64,000 nt of DNA from positions 28,897,329-28,961,328 of the forward strand of contig NC_083639.1 of the NCBI RefSeq assembly GCF_963576545.1, written 5' to 3'. Source of the DNA: Limanda limanda (taxonomy: Eukaryota > Chordata > Actinopteri > Pleuronectiformes > Pleuronectidae). Numbering within the stretch: the first letter of the stretch is position 1; every line of letters begins with the position of its first letter. The translations under genes were made by a program, and so were the position numbers. Positions 26,368 through 39,298 of the stretch are shown here, one piece after another. Under the pieces are notes generated by a model. It was not told where the DNA came from, did no database searches, and worked only from the letters and a program-made list of their open reading frames with translations.

Positions 26368-27343
26368 GGCCAATTTATGCCTCTCCGTTTTTTCTATTAC
26401 GGACAGATAAGGCCGCCCTATCCGTCGTGAAACGCCCTCTCCGAGTGCCTCCGACAGCTTTTCGTACACGTCTGATTTTTCTAACTATCCGTCTTCATGT
26501 TGGAGACCTGACGGACCGCTCTTGGCTGTGATTGGTCCGCGAACGACATCATTTCCGTATGACGTCATTTCCGTATTTCCGGACCTCAAACTTCCTGTTT
26601 ACTTCCCTGTAGCAACAAACACGAACACAACTATGATTCTACGATTAATGTGACGTGTGTGTTAAGCCAGCGGAGTTGTCCGGCTGACGGTGGCTCGTTA
26701 GAGCACTGAGGGCATGTGTGCACGGTCACAGACGGTTATAACGAGCTTTCAAAACGGCGCTAGCCCGCTAGGCTAGCTAGCGGGCTAGCAACCATGCTAA
26801 CTGCGGTGGTAACAGTGCAAGAACCCGCCGTCACGACTTTAATTCCACTTCTATCATGACACTGTTTCTATAATACCGTCAGGTTAGAAGCAAACACTGG
26901 ATAGTAGTTAGTGTCGGGAGTCCCTGCTGACTGTGTGTGGAAGCTGGGGGGAGCTAGCTCCGGGTAGCTTCTAGCTACATGTAGCCTCAAGCAGATTCAA
27001 GCTGTGGAATCAGCAACACAGTTCGGAAACAAGACCGGGGAACCGCTGCGCTAAGAAACGATTACATCAGCATCTTGACCCGCTGGGTGTCACTTTATTT
27101 AGTTCTGTTAGTTGCCATGGTTCAGTGTGTGGGACGCAGGCTAACATGTCAACAGAGACACGTGGACTTCTTCTTCCCAAATGGGGTAGGCTTCTCTGAG
27201 CTCGTCTTCCGTTGCGCCACCTATGGGTTTGGCGGGGAATTATTTTTAGACGGATAGTCGTCGGAGAAGTAAAAATCAAAAAGACTCTTTGTCCCCTGCT
27301 GAGACCTCTCCGAGAAACGGACACGTAGAAGTATATAAGAGCC
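26368..27343. mobile_element. PIF/Harbinger-like non-autonomous element (candidate)
   Basis: The ends are GGCCAATTTATGCCTCTCCG and, on the right, the inverse of GGCTCTTATATACTTCTACG; both are flanked by TTAA (26364-26367, 27344-27347). The inner ends share imperfect inverted similarity (GATTTTT and CTATCCGTCT on both sides). TTA/TAA target and the ATTTATGC/TATACTTCTACG ends resemble fish Harbinger elements. A TTAA-targeting piggyBac-type origin is the alternative. No transposase frame seen. Confidence 0.5.
26759..26789. repeat. 12-bp inverted repeat, 7-nt loop
   Basis: GCTAGCCCGCTA, GGCTAGC, TAGCGGGCTAGC: perfect arms built of GCTAG units, inside the Harbinger-like candidate. Confidence 0.95.
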
Positions 27344-27347
27344 TTAA

Positions 27348-30300
27348 CAAACGTCTGGTTTGGATACAACTTGTTAAATGTTTTTTTAAACAGACAGCGT
27401 GAATGTGACTCTGCTCCTCTCGTCGACGAGAGTCAACAAACGATTCTTCTCTGATGAATAGAACAGTTTCTGAAATGTAACTTTGACAGATCTTAAAATA
27501 ATCTCGTTTTCATCTGCAGGAAACAAACCTGCATTTTACGATTTCCCCGGTGTTCGTTTGGTGTAATGAGAGAAAACATCGGAAACTGTGGCTGCGAGTT
27601 AATTAGTGTTTTCACATTTACAGGCTGATTGTGATGTTGGATGACAGGAGGCAGCAGAACTGTTCTCAAAGCTCCTTAAATAGTCACTTCACAGAAGGAT
27701 GTTTCAATTACTACGACTGAGCCGTGAGGGATCTTTATTTCATATCCATGTGCAGATTATTCAGTCTCGCTTTGAGGACGGTGAAGCAAAAAATATGGTA
27801 AAAAAATATATATACAAGCTTCACGACATGTGTTTAAACAGGATGTAAACACAGGATGTTGGTGGCAAAGGAAAAAAGCTTTTTACATTTTATTAAATTC
27901 TTATGAACTCGACATGTAGAAGGGAATTTCCTCAAATTCGCTGCAAACGTTCACTTGAGCACAAAGATGAACTGATTATAATCTGGTGGTCAAAGGTCAA
28001 AGGTCAATTGGTCATGTTGGCATCACCAACTGGGATTTCAATTCATTTTAAAGCAGATTTGAGATGTCACCGGGATTTAAATATGAACAGAAGCGATTTC
28101 AGGGATCGCAATGAAAATAAATGGGTTTTAAACTGAAGCTGCACTGAACTACAGCCACGGTGCAGTATTTCCAGTTTGTTAACAGCACATATTTTAAATG
28201 TGTAACAATCACCAGCAACATTCAGCATCTCCCAAAAATCTGCCTTTTCCTGTGTGTTGTGTTTTTTTTGTCTGAGGACAAAGCGAAGCCCGCTCCATTC
28301 TAAAAAACCTCCAACTAGAATTTCTTGGATTGGCCGCGCACAAGAAAAGACAGTGGGGGAAAAACTATTTTTAAAATAATACGCTGTCCTCCTAATTGGG
28401 AACCATTGAAAATATGCTCTGAATTAAAACATGGACGCAATCCCTCAGGCGCGGTTTGACCTTCTCCTTCAGTTTGACATTGGAGCTCCACGAGCATTAT
28501 TCCGAGCTTTTGAAAAACCAATTAGCCGACTGCTCTGTATCAGCAGTGGTGTCAGTTCTCAACATATCAAGACTTCCAGGCGATAGAAGGAGGAGTCGGA
28601 TCAATAAATGTTATCTCACAAAGTTCAGTTTGACCACTGAAGAAAGTTCATTTATCACTTTACTGTAAACGACACAACAACCCGCACTGACGTGGCGTCT
28701 TCCCCGAATTCGTCTTCTTCTCCTCCAATTAGTTTCCACCTCGTTTTTTTTTTCATTTTACAATTCCCGCGCCCCCTTCTTCTCCGTGTCCTCACCTCCC
28801 CTCCCTCGCCTTTGGTGATTTTTAAAGTCTAGTCAGCAGAAAGACCCGGAGAGAGAGACCCCTCTCCACGTCTACTTCATTACGTCCAATTAGTTCAGAG
28901 TGTGTGAGGTGTGAGACCCGGCCGCTGCCTGGAGCCTGGAGTTAACACCCGGATCGTCCTGGCTTCGCTATCAGACTCTTTTCATTCGCTTCAGTGTCCT
29001 GTTTTGTTTTGTTAGCATCAATTTTCCTGTTCAACTAAATATCTACTGCGTTATGTGTAATTTATAGTAGTTTATTTGAGTTTATCTGAGTTCACTCAGC
29101 GAAACCAAACCCTCTCTCTACCTCCTGTCTCTCAGTTCCCCTCGGATCCGACTCGCTCTCTGAGATCCTGCAGCTCCGGCTCGTTTTAATCAAAGCAGCC
29201 AATCATGCTCCCGTCATTTATATTTAAACTCAGACTAGTGCTCCAAATGTTTAATTAGACTCCAACATGTTTAAAAGTTAAATGTGAAAAACACACGTTT
29301 TTTCCTCCTCTAGCACCTTTTGCTTTATTCAGCTCCAGCGTCTCCTCCAGTCTTCAAGGTTTTTACAGCAGTTATGATGAATATCTGCACCGGTTCCTTC
29401 AAAACCTTGATTTTAATGAGCAGAGAACTTTACACTGCGCACATGTTGCAGACGGAGCTGGTTTCCCAGCAGATTATCAGCTGTGTCAGTATTCTCTGAG
29501 CTCCTGCTTTTAAACTAACGCTGGGTTGTCACAGATTTTTGTAAAACACAGATTTTTTAATCAATAAAACGGATACTTCCAAAGTGCAGTTTTTCAAAAC
29601 CTCATGTACATGTATAGAGCGTTTTGGGAAATGGTGACGTCACAGTTGACTTTGCTTTTGAATCCTTGAATTTAAAATCCAATCATTTACCTTTTAAAAG
29701 GCAAAAAACATCCAAACCAGTGAGGATCCTTCGAGGATGAATAAAAAAGTATTTTATCTTCAAAGTTAAACAAGTCGGAAGTTGAAACCGTTTCCCAGTA
29801 ACTAATATCGTACGTGTTCTAACTCACTATGATCCGTGCGCGTGAGAGAAGCTTTCAACTTCTACACCTGCACCAAACTATAATAGAGTGTTTATAACCT
29901 GCTGAGCTGCAGACAAGAGGAATCGTTCCTCACAAAATAAACCTCAATTTCAACAGAACGACTTTTTAAATGCAAATAAAGCAAATAAAACAGTATTTTG
30001 AAAATGTTTCTTGATTACTCCGTTTTTTCAAGCCTCTGATCTGACGGGTCAGAAACTGTCTTCTCTTGCTCGACGTCGTTTTGGTCACATGTAGAAAACA
30101 ACTAGTGCATCAAGGTGGATTAACCACAGCGTTTGACCGGTGGAAACAGATGAATCGGAACCTCCTGTATCGGTGTAAATGGAGCAGGTGGAGATGGATG
30201 AGGATCGGCTGCGGACACCAAACAACCTTGTAACAAGTTCTGCGGGAGAAATTACAATAATAACCCCGTTAGAGTAGAAGATATATACTGAGGTGCCACC

Positions 30301-31830
30301 GTGATCCGTCCTTTCGTCCTGCCTCCTCCACCGAATGAAATGGGCCAATTTTCAAAGTCATCACAAACTCAGTTTTTCTAAAAAGGTACCGAAGCAGAAG
30401 GATGAAACAGAGCAAAGAATATGAGACGGATGATGCTTGTTGTCGTTGGTGTGCGTTTTGTGGGAGAGAGTTTGTGTACATGCGCCTTCAGGTTGTGCAC
30501 ACGGATGCTTCTTGTGCGTTTCCCCTGCTTCTCTACGTGTCCATGCGTCTTCCTGCAGACCTCTGTGATGCATGTGTGTTATGTATGCTTTCAGCGTTCC
30601 TATTTCCCAATGTGTGCGCGCATGCATCAGCTCAGCCCAAAGCCGAGCTGACAGACAGCTTCCCTCCGAGGAGCCCCTTAGTGTTTCTGATTGATCGTCA
30701 TAATGCCAAGGTACAGGCCCTGTCCTTGGTGCCTATGCTAATCGCAGGCTCATGCATATTTATGAGCTCCTTGGGAATCAACCAGCTAAATAAAGGATGA
30801 GGCCGTTGGCTCGGAGCTGTGTTCATCACTGACTCTGATTGATTAGAAAGAAAAGAAATCAGCCCATAAAGACCTGTGTTGTTTTTTGCTCTGCTCTCTG
30901 CAGCTCCAGGATCATCACGGAGGCTCAGGCAAACAAAAGGTGGAGGAATCCAGAATGAACAGCAGATTAATGGAATAAAGTTAGTGAGCTTGTTTTCTTC
31001 AGTGTATTTGGAGGTTTACATTCTAACCAAGGTGCTTTTCATTGTGTCCTTTGCTGCAGGTTTCTCTTCACAAAACCGTTGTGTGTCTCCTTGGCTTCGA
31101 GTGGAGTTAATCATGAAATGAATAATTTGAATCTCCGGCCACAAGGGGTCCCTCATTCAAAACAACAACAAAAGACTCCGTTCTCCTTGTTGTCACGAAG
31201 CTGTGCGGGATCGTGGGAGTTGTTGTCTTCACCAACTTTGCTGGTGAAAATCTACCTGACGCAATTGTGGCAGAAAATTGGTGTTAGCTAGTACGACGGC
31301 TTCCTGACGTGTGTTTGAAGGGAAAACGATCAGTCCAGTAGATCCCGGGCAGACATGCAAGGATCTCAAGTGACGAAAAAAAACCTCGAGGTCAGGATCC
31401 GTCGTAGTTTCACATCCTTTTTGTGACCGAAGAACTTGTTTTAACCTAAACCACAAACTTCTCCAAACCTAAACCAAATCACGACGATTTCCACAACTGG
31501 AACGATGCGTTTGTTATTGGTTCATTTGATCAATCTTGTGTTATCTCTGAACGCAACTTCTAAAACCAGCAGATCTTCAATCACTGAACTGGATCTTTCT
31601 CGACTGTTAAAACCTTCACTACAGTTTCAGGGAGATTTTAACATCCAACATTTGTAGACTGGTAAACGTTGCCTTGTGCAGCATGGAGACCATGTTTAAA
31701 AATCCATAACTCTAAAATATTTAGTGCCTCAGCTGAGATATGGAATCTGAAAGGCAAAACACATGCTTTAAAATGTATAAAAATGTTAATTCACTCGAAA
31801 ATCGACGGTGTAAAGAAGGAGACGAGATCC
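27348..31830. other. Gene-free stretch downstream of ptprt
   Basis: No exon or mobile element recognised. 30660-30800 resembles a conserved noncoding element. The remaining sequence is unique-looking and AT-rich. Confidence 0.65.
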
Positions 31831-34681
31831 GATTCAACATTTTGGTCCCTTTTATTTCATGTTAACCACATTTCAAACAACTAAACAACCAATGGTAATG
31901 GCATCACCAGATCTAAACAACAATTTGCTAGACAAATAATCATCAGAATAATAATTATACAAAAAGAAAATGTACAAATTCAGGACACAAAAAAGCAAAA
32001 CAACCAACAAATAAAAATCAATTCCAGAAAGAAAATAAAAATATATAATACAAGATGAATGGCCGTCAACGGATACAATACAATAAAGCCTCAGTGGAAA
32101 TAAAAAGGATTTTCTGGCATTCACATTGTCTTCAATACGATAGGTCCATTTACCAGCCTGACTGGACTCCGGCAAACAATACAAAATAAGAAACAAAAAG
32201 TTAAGCGTCTAAGCCACATGACTTTTTCTCGTACGAGTTTGCTGGTTCTGGTCGTGAGCGTCGAAAGCTACGAGCTAACTTAAGATGAACCTTCGCCTCC
32301 GTCAAATGTAAAAAGTAACTTTCCATTTCCTGAAAATATATAAACACCTGCTGATTTGACGCAATGGAACGTAAAGCAAATCACATGATTGTTCCACTAT
32401 TTTTTGATGTACAAAATTGTTTCTTTTATTGTTTTAAAACCGATCCGTGGAGTTTGAGAGTGAAGCCCTTGCTCCGGTGTCGATCTCAATCAAAAGCAGG
32501 TTTCTCTTTAACGTGAGGGTTTAGTTTCTCACCTTTAAACGGGACGACAGAGCGAGTGAAAGGTTCCTAACGAGCGGAGAGGATCCGAGGATGAAGACAC
32601 ATCCGCTCGAATTCTCATTAACTTCCCCTCCAGCGCGTTTCCCTTCTGTGTTGACCTTCTGTCACCGAGCAAAATCCATTTCCTATCAGACCATTAAGTA
32701 AGTTTGTCCCATTAATTTTTTAAAAGCCGCTCACCTCAACCGATTTGTCAGGAACAGTAAACGTGAGGCTTTGCAGAAAAGTAAACGTGACCTCTGTCTC
32801 TTTATCTTTGTGTTTCATTTTAATGATAAATGACCGGTCAGAGGGAAACTGTCAAATCCCAGAGCTGCTGTTTTTACTTCAATTCATCCGGAGTGGACAA
32901 ATCCAACAGGAAACACATCAGCACAAGACTCTGATTGGTTTATTTGTTTGTTTGCAAGAATTACTGACCAAATTTCCCTGAAACTTGGTTGATGGAACTC
33001 AGGTCAAGAAAGAATTAAACTAATAAAAAATGTGCGCACAGACCAGGGCGGCATCATTGTCTTTAACATTGTGGGAAAGTGTGGAATCCCGGAATCATGG
33101 TTCATGGGGCTGAAATCTATCAGTGCAGATCAAAAATAAAAGTCCATTTCTAGTGGATTTAGATGTGGCTTTAATTTGATTACAGTGGAGAGAATGAAGT
33201 CTGGATCTGTGTAGTTTTATTGGATTAGCTATGAATCCAGGTTCAATTTAAGATGATTCTAATACTTTCAAACACGTGAAGTGATGACACCATGAGTGGA
33301 TGATTTAAAAAAATGTCTGTTTAAATAAATCCCCTCTACCTTTGCATCTACATTTCGAAAACACAAATGCCACAAATCAGATTTTCATGGTCACATGAGC
33401 AAAAACATTAACGAAATACAAAATACAAAACTGAAACTTTAAACCACTGCATGTTTACACCGTCCTGAAAAGAAACGTGAGGCTTCTACAAGTTCACCAG
33501 TTGTGTGGTGAACATATTTGGCTCCGTCTTAATTCTAAACAATAATTTATTTCGGTTCGTTCGTTGTCTTTTGAGCATTTTCAAGGCAAAGCAAGTTTCA
33601 AAAGACCACATTGAGCAACTGCGTCACGAAGAAGGATAGTAGCATTTTGTTTTGTTCTTTTAATCTTGGAAAAAACGTCACTAATTGTAATTCTTCATAC
33701 TGTGAACTGCGATTCATCCCTGATGCAGGATGGACTGGTTTTTAAATCCATTTCTTCCTCATTCTCGGTCCCTCTGGAGTTTGGGATCAGCTAAATGTGC
33801 AATATGCAAAAAAGAAATACATCTGATTTATAGATTTTTTAACAACATGTCTGAATGGACAGTTTGAGACGATGAGTTTTGTCCGCGACGAGTCTGGTGT
33901 TTGTCTGTTTGTTTGTTTGACTGTGGTTGTCTTTTCTTATTTACAGTCCGGGTGGATACACACAACAAGATGTGGACTTTCCAAAAAATCATGTAGGAAA
34001 CTTTTTTTCTTCTTTAAAAAAAGTTCTTTTAGAGTAGTTTTAAAACAATAAAATAAAAGCAGATACAACATTTAATCTGAAAGGCAAGGCAGGGATTTTC
34101 TTTTTTTTTTGTTGTTGTTTGTCTAATGCTGTTGTTGTTCTGCACCGTGCACTTGACTCCTCCCTCTTTCCCTGTTGTAACAGGAGTTTCAAACCTCGTA
34201 AAAAGCAAAAGGTTTTTGTTAAAAAGAAAGTTAGAGATGACTTGTCTCTGCAGTGTGAAGGAATGGGAGCCATGCTGAGAGTTAGTGTTGCCAGTGACTG
34301 GATTACGAGTTTCATTAGCGTTCCACATTTCCCGCGATCGAGAGGAAATTTATCAGGCTGCGATTTCAAAGAAAAATGTCAGACGCTTTAACAGGAATCT
34401 GAAGATTATTTTTTTGCTTTGATCAGGAGAATCTGAATCTTCCTCGACAACATCGAGAGCTAAACTCGTCCAAATACTTTCTATTAAAAAAATAAAAAAA
34501 AGCAAACTCTGGGAGGATAAAGGTTTCAGAGTCGAGGCTTCGCTTGATCTTCGGCTAAACGTGAAAGTTCCCCACAAAAAATCTTGCAGTGTGCATCCAG
34601 CCGTCAGAGGGAGACAACATTCAAGGCGCAGAATATATCTAAAAAGGAAATACTGTACAATAGTCACATCACAGCCCAGCA

Positions 34682-34726
<45 letters not shown>

Positions 34727-34833
34727 GCGTTTTCTTTTTAAACATCTGATCTTTTTTTTAGTTTTTAAACATATCATTTTTTCTTTGTTCTTTGTACAAG
34801 CAGGTAAAGTCCTCAGTGTCACTGAAGTAAACA

Positions 34834-34907
<74 letters not shown>

Positions 34908-35197
34908 TCACCAGTGTGTGTTTGTAGCTTTGTTTTCTCTTCTGTACAAGTTGTGTGTGTGTGTGTTGTCGTCACAGGCACACATATAGATACGCACTCA
35001 CAAACACACACACTCAGATATGCAGGCATGCTCTCTCTTATTCCCACTCACACACACTCACACACACATATTCTCTCTCTCACACACACACACACACAGG
35101 CACACACGCTCACAGGTTGGGTTTCAGGTCAACACACAGCACTTGTGCACTTTGTGTGTCCCCCGTGTTGAGGACGACAGGCAGCGTCCTCGGCCAA
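31831..35197 (-). other. ptprt: probable ptprt 3' UTR (end uncertain)
   Basis: The region directly follows the ptprt stop, has no coding signal and is AT-rich. Several minus-strand AATAAA signals occur (near 33547, 32940, 32417 and 31855). The lowest, in the context CATGAAATAAAAGG, would give a UTR of about 3.4 kb. It contains an (AC)n repeat (34832-34904) and a short (GA)n run (34679-34722). Mammalian PTPRT has a multi-kilobase 3' UTR, so a long one is expected; the exact end is inference. Confidence 0.4.
34832..34904. repeat. (AC)n microsatellite
   Basis: Uninterrupted AC dinucleotide run of about 36 units in the probable ptprt 3' UTR. In the transcript it would read as a (UG)n tract. Confidence 0.98.
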
Positions 35198-35251
35198 TCA
35201 GAAGGAGCTGAGCGCCTCCAGAGCCACTTCATAGCAGAACTTGTACTGTTC
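35198..35251 (-). CDS. ptprt: ptprt last coding exon with stop codon
   Basis: Encodes EQYKFCYEVALEALSSF and a TGA stop at 35200-35198. This is the C-terminal helix of D2. The LSSF end is as I remember PTPRT; the residue before it is Ala here rather than the usual Tyr (EYLSSF). Acceptor CCTCCTCAG. The 3' UTR continues toward lower coordinates. Confidence 0.92.
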   Translation of the reverse strand, partial: EQYKFCYEVALEALSSF

Positions 35252-35290
35252 CTGAGGAGGGACAAACAGAGCGGAAAGCAAAAGAGTTAT

Positions 35291-35460
35291 TCAGAATCAG
35301 AATTCAGAATCAGAATTCAGAATCAGAATTCTTTTTATTTGCCAAGTATATTTGCACATACAGGAAATTGCCTTGGTGTCATTGGTGCACTGAACATAAA
35401 ACAACAATATAAAAACAACAATATCTAACAAAACAGAATAAAATAGACTAAAAATATACA
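35291..35460 (-). mobile_element. 5'-truncated retroposon remnant with AGAATC repeat tail
   Basis: Three repeats of CAGAATCAGAATT are followed by TTTTTATTTGCCAAGTATAT and TGCACATACAGGAAATTGCC. This is the inverted 3' tail of a very common teleost retroposon, so the element is in minus orientation. Class not assigned. It lies about 40 nt inside the last ptprt intron. Confidence 0.6.
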
Positions 35461-35520
35461 TAATCTCAGAGTTTAATCGAATGTTGGAAGGAATTTGTGT
35501 GCTTCAATACAGTCCAGGTG

Positions 35521-35529
35521 TGTCAGTGT

Positions 35530-35591
<62 letters not shown>

Positions 35592-35610
35592 GTGTGTGTG
35601 TGTGTGTGTT
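35521..35610. repeat. (TG)n microsatellite abutting a splice donor
   Basis: About 90 nt of TG with one interrupting GTATG and one GCG, ending 5 nt from the donor of ptprt exon l (35616-35751). In the pre-mRNA it is a (CA)n tract. Confidence 0.97.
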
Positions 35611-35615
35611 GTCAC

Positions 35616-35751
35616 CATTGTCTCCACCATATTAGTCTTGTTGTTCCTCAGCGTTTTGACGGTGTGGAAAACGTCCACGATGTTCTGCTGCTGGATCATC
35701 TCGTTGATGCTGCAGATGGCACAGAACGTTCCGGAGCGTCCTCCGCCGGTA
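35616..35751 (-). CDS. ptprt: ptprt D2 exon l (TGGGRSG P-loop)
   Basis: 136-nt exon, the same length as its D1 counterpart exon f. It completes HCL-TGGGRSG and continues [19 protein letters not shown] and [19 protein letters not shown]. The residue after Leu is Thr (ACC), where R2B D2 domains I know have Asn. The acceptor follows a C/T-rich tract of CTCTCCCC units. The donor is weak (ATG|GTGACA, no G at +5) and runs directly into a CA repeat of about 90 nt. Confidence 0.93.
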
Positions 35752-38700
35752 CTGAGGGGGAGAGGGGGAGAGGGGGAGAGAGAGAGGGAGGTATTTAACA
35801 TCATCTTCATCATCATCATCATCCTCCTTCTGTAAATTGAGGTGAGAAAGCCGAACTTCAGCTTCCTGATCATGGAGGGAATGAGGAAGGAGAGGAGCCA
35901 GGTGACAAATGACCTCAGCTGCTTTTGAGTCCAACAAGTCAGAGACTTAGATTCTCGTCCTCTTCAGGAACTTGTTTTTATTTTTCTCACACTGGAAACT
36001 GAGCTATCGAACGCGTCCTCTTCCTCCTCCTCCTCCTCCTCGTGTCAACCTCTAAAACCCTGAACGGATTTTAGTACGACAGATTTGCAGAAGCGAGATG
36101 TTTGTTTGTCTCTATCCGATAAATGTGTCGTTCCGTGTTTGAATAGAGAAAATACTTTCTGTTGAGATCGTAAAACAAAGTCTGAGTGATGGTGATTGTT
36201 CATTTGATTCAACTGAGTGATTTAATGTGGGTCGTGCATGTAGTCGTTTGATTCACAGATTGTTTAGAGGAGATTTACTCAAACTGTATTTTAATTAATG
36301 CCAACAATCAGGTATCTGAGTTTAATGGGTGATAAAAGTACGTTATCTTTAAATATGTGTTGATGACCGGGGGAAAAACAAGTTTAGAATGAAACAACTC
36401 TATCCCTCCTGTCTTCTTGTTGATGTTTTTAAACAAGTGGTTGTATTGTCGTCCTGTTTTTTTGTACCTTTGCCAATTCAATTGTTTTCTATATTTCAGT
36501 CAACAGTTTTTTTTCATATCGATGTTTATTCTTTGACCTTTTGAGAAAAATCATGTTTCTAATCTTGTGGTTTGTTGGAGATTTTCCTCTGTATAATGTG
36601 AACACTTCTGTCTTGTGGGGGTAAATGTGTTAAATGGTTACACATCTATGCAATAAGAAGATAATGTGGCAAATCAGCCACAGTGGAGGTTTGCCCTCTA
36701 TACTACTATGTTATTATATGATTTTAATTTAGTAAAACACTTAATCAGAAGTAATTACGTCTCTAACAGTAGAATCAAGACGCTTTAAAATGAAAATCAC
36801 TGCACAGAACACGTCCAGGTTCCGGAAGCTGAATTTAAGACATCCTGGACATTGTACGAATTTAAAGAACAACTATTAAAGTTCAGAAAAGGCAAATTGA
36901 GACAGAGAACGACAGGAAGTGACAGATTGAATGTTGAGCACAAAGAAACCTGTCGGGCCAACGAGTCAGAGCTCGGCTAATGGACTCGAGACGTTTGAAT
37001 TCATTTCTCAAAGTTAAATTTGAAGACTTCAAATAGCGGATAACTTGCAGCGGTGGACAAATGTTCGGCGATGGAAACGTATTCATGTGTTGACTGGTTC
37101 TGAGCCTCAATCAGCAGCCGGCGCTCTGCCAGTCAGCGTCAGAGCAGCCGGCATGAAAGCGGCTCCAGACTCTCCCGTCTCACCTGGTTCCAGCTCGACT
37201 GCTCCACTCTTCACTCTGAATAAAACATCCAGGTACTGAGTGGCAGCAATCACCGATAAAAATAAACTGAATCGCCCGCTGCTGCTCTGCATTAACACCA
37301 CGACCAGTAAGAGCTGTTTTCCAATCAGGATCGTTAAGAAAGAAAAGTTCTACGCCTTGTAAAGAAGCTTTTGGAATAAACAGAAGAATCTAATTCTAAA
37401 AAGTAATTTTTATTACAATACGTTCCAAGTGTGAATCTGTGAATCTGCTTTGGAATTAGCAACGAACCCTCAGGAGTTTGGATGTGAATGTTTGAGACTC
37501 AAATTTAATTTTCAAAGATTTTTCTCTATTTACTTATTTTCTGTTAGTTTTATGTGTCAGGTGTTCGCTTCGATTTAGAAGCATGGAATTTGAGAGTGAA
37601 TACATTTCACAGCTTTGAGATGCTTCTTTGAAAAAAAAACCATTAATATTACAGCTAATTGCTGCAGAACATCGAGAAAACCCAATAAAATCAAGACTGG
37701 ACAAGACTCTGGTGGTAATGAGGTTCAAGGCAGAGGAGAAGCTTTCCCCTTATCTTTCATAAATGTACAAGAGATGTTTCAGCAAATTAAAATCTGTCTG
37801 TCAACAAAACCTTTTCGTTAAAAACAAGCAGCTTTAATAAACTGGCACAAGAACATTAACTAACTACAACTAGAATCTCACAGGAGAGTTCTTCCTCACG
37901 TCCACAGTGATGATCTTTCTATCGTATAAAAAAAGGATAAATATATAAAATAGATCCGTCCATTTGCAGCAGCTATAGTTTATATGAGAGTGTAACAGTC
38001 AATTCTGATGCAGTTAGTTTGGTGCTTGGTCATAAGTGAAAGTTAAAATCTAAAAATGAATCTACAGAAAGCAAGAAAAATGTCCTTTTAATTATTCTCT
38101 GGAAAAGGATCGACTGTGGATTAGGATCGGGAAGTTTGATCACTACAAAAAAGTTACATTGGTTGGAAAATGTGTCCAGAAAGATTTTAATAACCAAACC
38201 AACACTGAGAAGTAAGATTAAGATCCAAACCTTCTTATATATTATTGATTATTACTTATATAACCTGTATTATATGTTAACTGCTTGTTTTCAGACATCT
38301 CTTCTTTTTTATTTGCCTTATTTCTCCGTCTTCGTGAAACCAGCTCACGTTTGTTTCATTCTCAACGATTCAGGGACTCGAGTGGAATTCAGTAATCAGT
38401 TTGTTTGGAGCCACAACAATTTCTGAACTAAATCCTGTGCAATAAAGATTCTGACGGAACAATGGGCCAGTCAATGTCGTCGGTTAACACCTTGAACCGC
38501 ATCACTCGATTTTAAGCTGCTACAACATTAGAGTCGTGTGTCCTGAGTGGACGGTTCAATATCTTTGTTTGTCTCCTCCGTCTTAAAATGTGTATTTCTA
38601 TACGGCGTGTAAATGAAAGAAGCCGAGAGAGAGATTACTGTGTTAAGTGCTCTGCTTCTCAATTCTCCACCAGGTCCCCGCAGTGTGATTTGCAGAAAAT

Positions 38701-38944
38701 GAGACATGTGTTCAGCATTTAAAGACCCATCAGACTCCAACCTCTCGGACAAGTGGAGAGCAGAAGAAAAAAATAATCAATTTCACCAACTGCTGATTGA
38801 ACCATCATGTTTCTCCTTATCTCTGGTATTACTGAGTCTGGGAAATCAATAGCTGCGGCTGATTAGCCGGCGCTGGCGTCTTCAGCCCGAAGCCGAGAAC
38901 AGCTTTCACCCCCGTCACTCACATTCTGCTGCGGCGTGACAGCC

Positions 38945-38967
38945 GGGGGGGGGGGGGGGGGGGGGGG
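38945..38967. repeat. Poly(G) run of 23
   Basis: Uninterrupted 23 G on the plus strand, 23 C in the ptprt pre-mRNA. Able to form G-quadruplex on the plus strand. Confidence 0.95.
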
Positions 38968-39298
38968 AGACGGTGCTTAGGAAAGAAATTGCTCCTGAAT
39001 GATTTCGGTTGCCTGTATCTAAATTTACAACTATTTCAATACAACAAATGAATTTGGGCACATTTGAAAATGATGGACGAGTTATTGTGTAGTGTTCTTT
39101 GTGCGTTAACACACAGGACAGAGTTAAACATTTGGAATCGATTGATCGGATTGATCGAAGTCACGGGTCAAACGATCGGATGTGAACCGTCTGTTTGTTT
39201 CATCACCGTGACAACAGGCGTTTCACCACCGGTCCTGTGCATCAGGGTCAATAGATGAGTTAGGAGCCCAGAGTTAGCAGCAGCTCTTATAATAATAT

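Larger units (their letters stand above)
35252..35615 (-). other. ptprt: ptprt last intron (364 nt), with CA repeat and retroposon tail
   Basis: Intron between the last two coding exons. Its 5' end (35521-35610) is a long CA repeat in the transcript sense. Its 3' part holds a short retroposon remnant (35291-35460) with a CAGAATCAGAATT repeat tail. Together these fill most of the intron. Confidence 0.85.

Noticed and set aside
30402..30800. 132-codon plus frame with several Cys
   Set aside because: No family recognised, overlapping frames are equally open, and part overlaps a likely noncoding conserved block.
34584..35171. 195-codon plus frame crossing the probable ptprt 3' UTR
   Set aside because: Mostly Thr-His from the AC repeat; antisense to ptprt, no splice or domain support.
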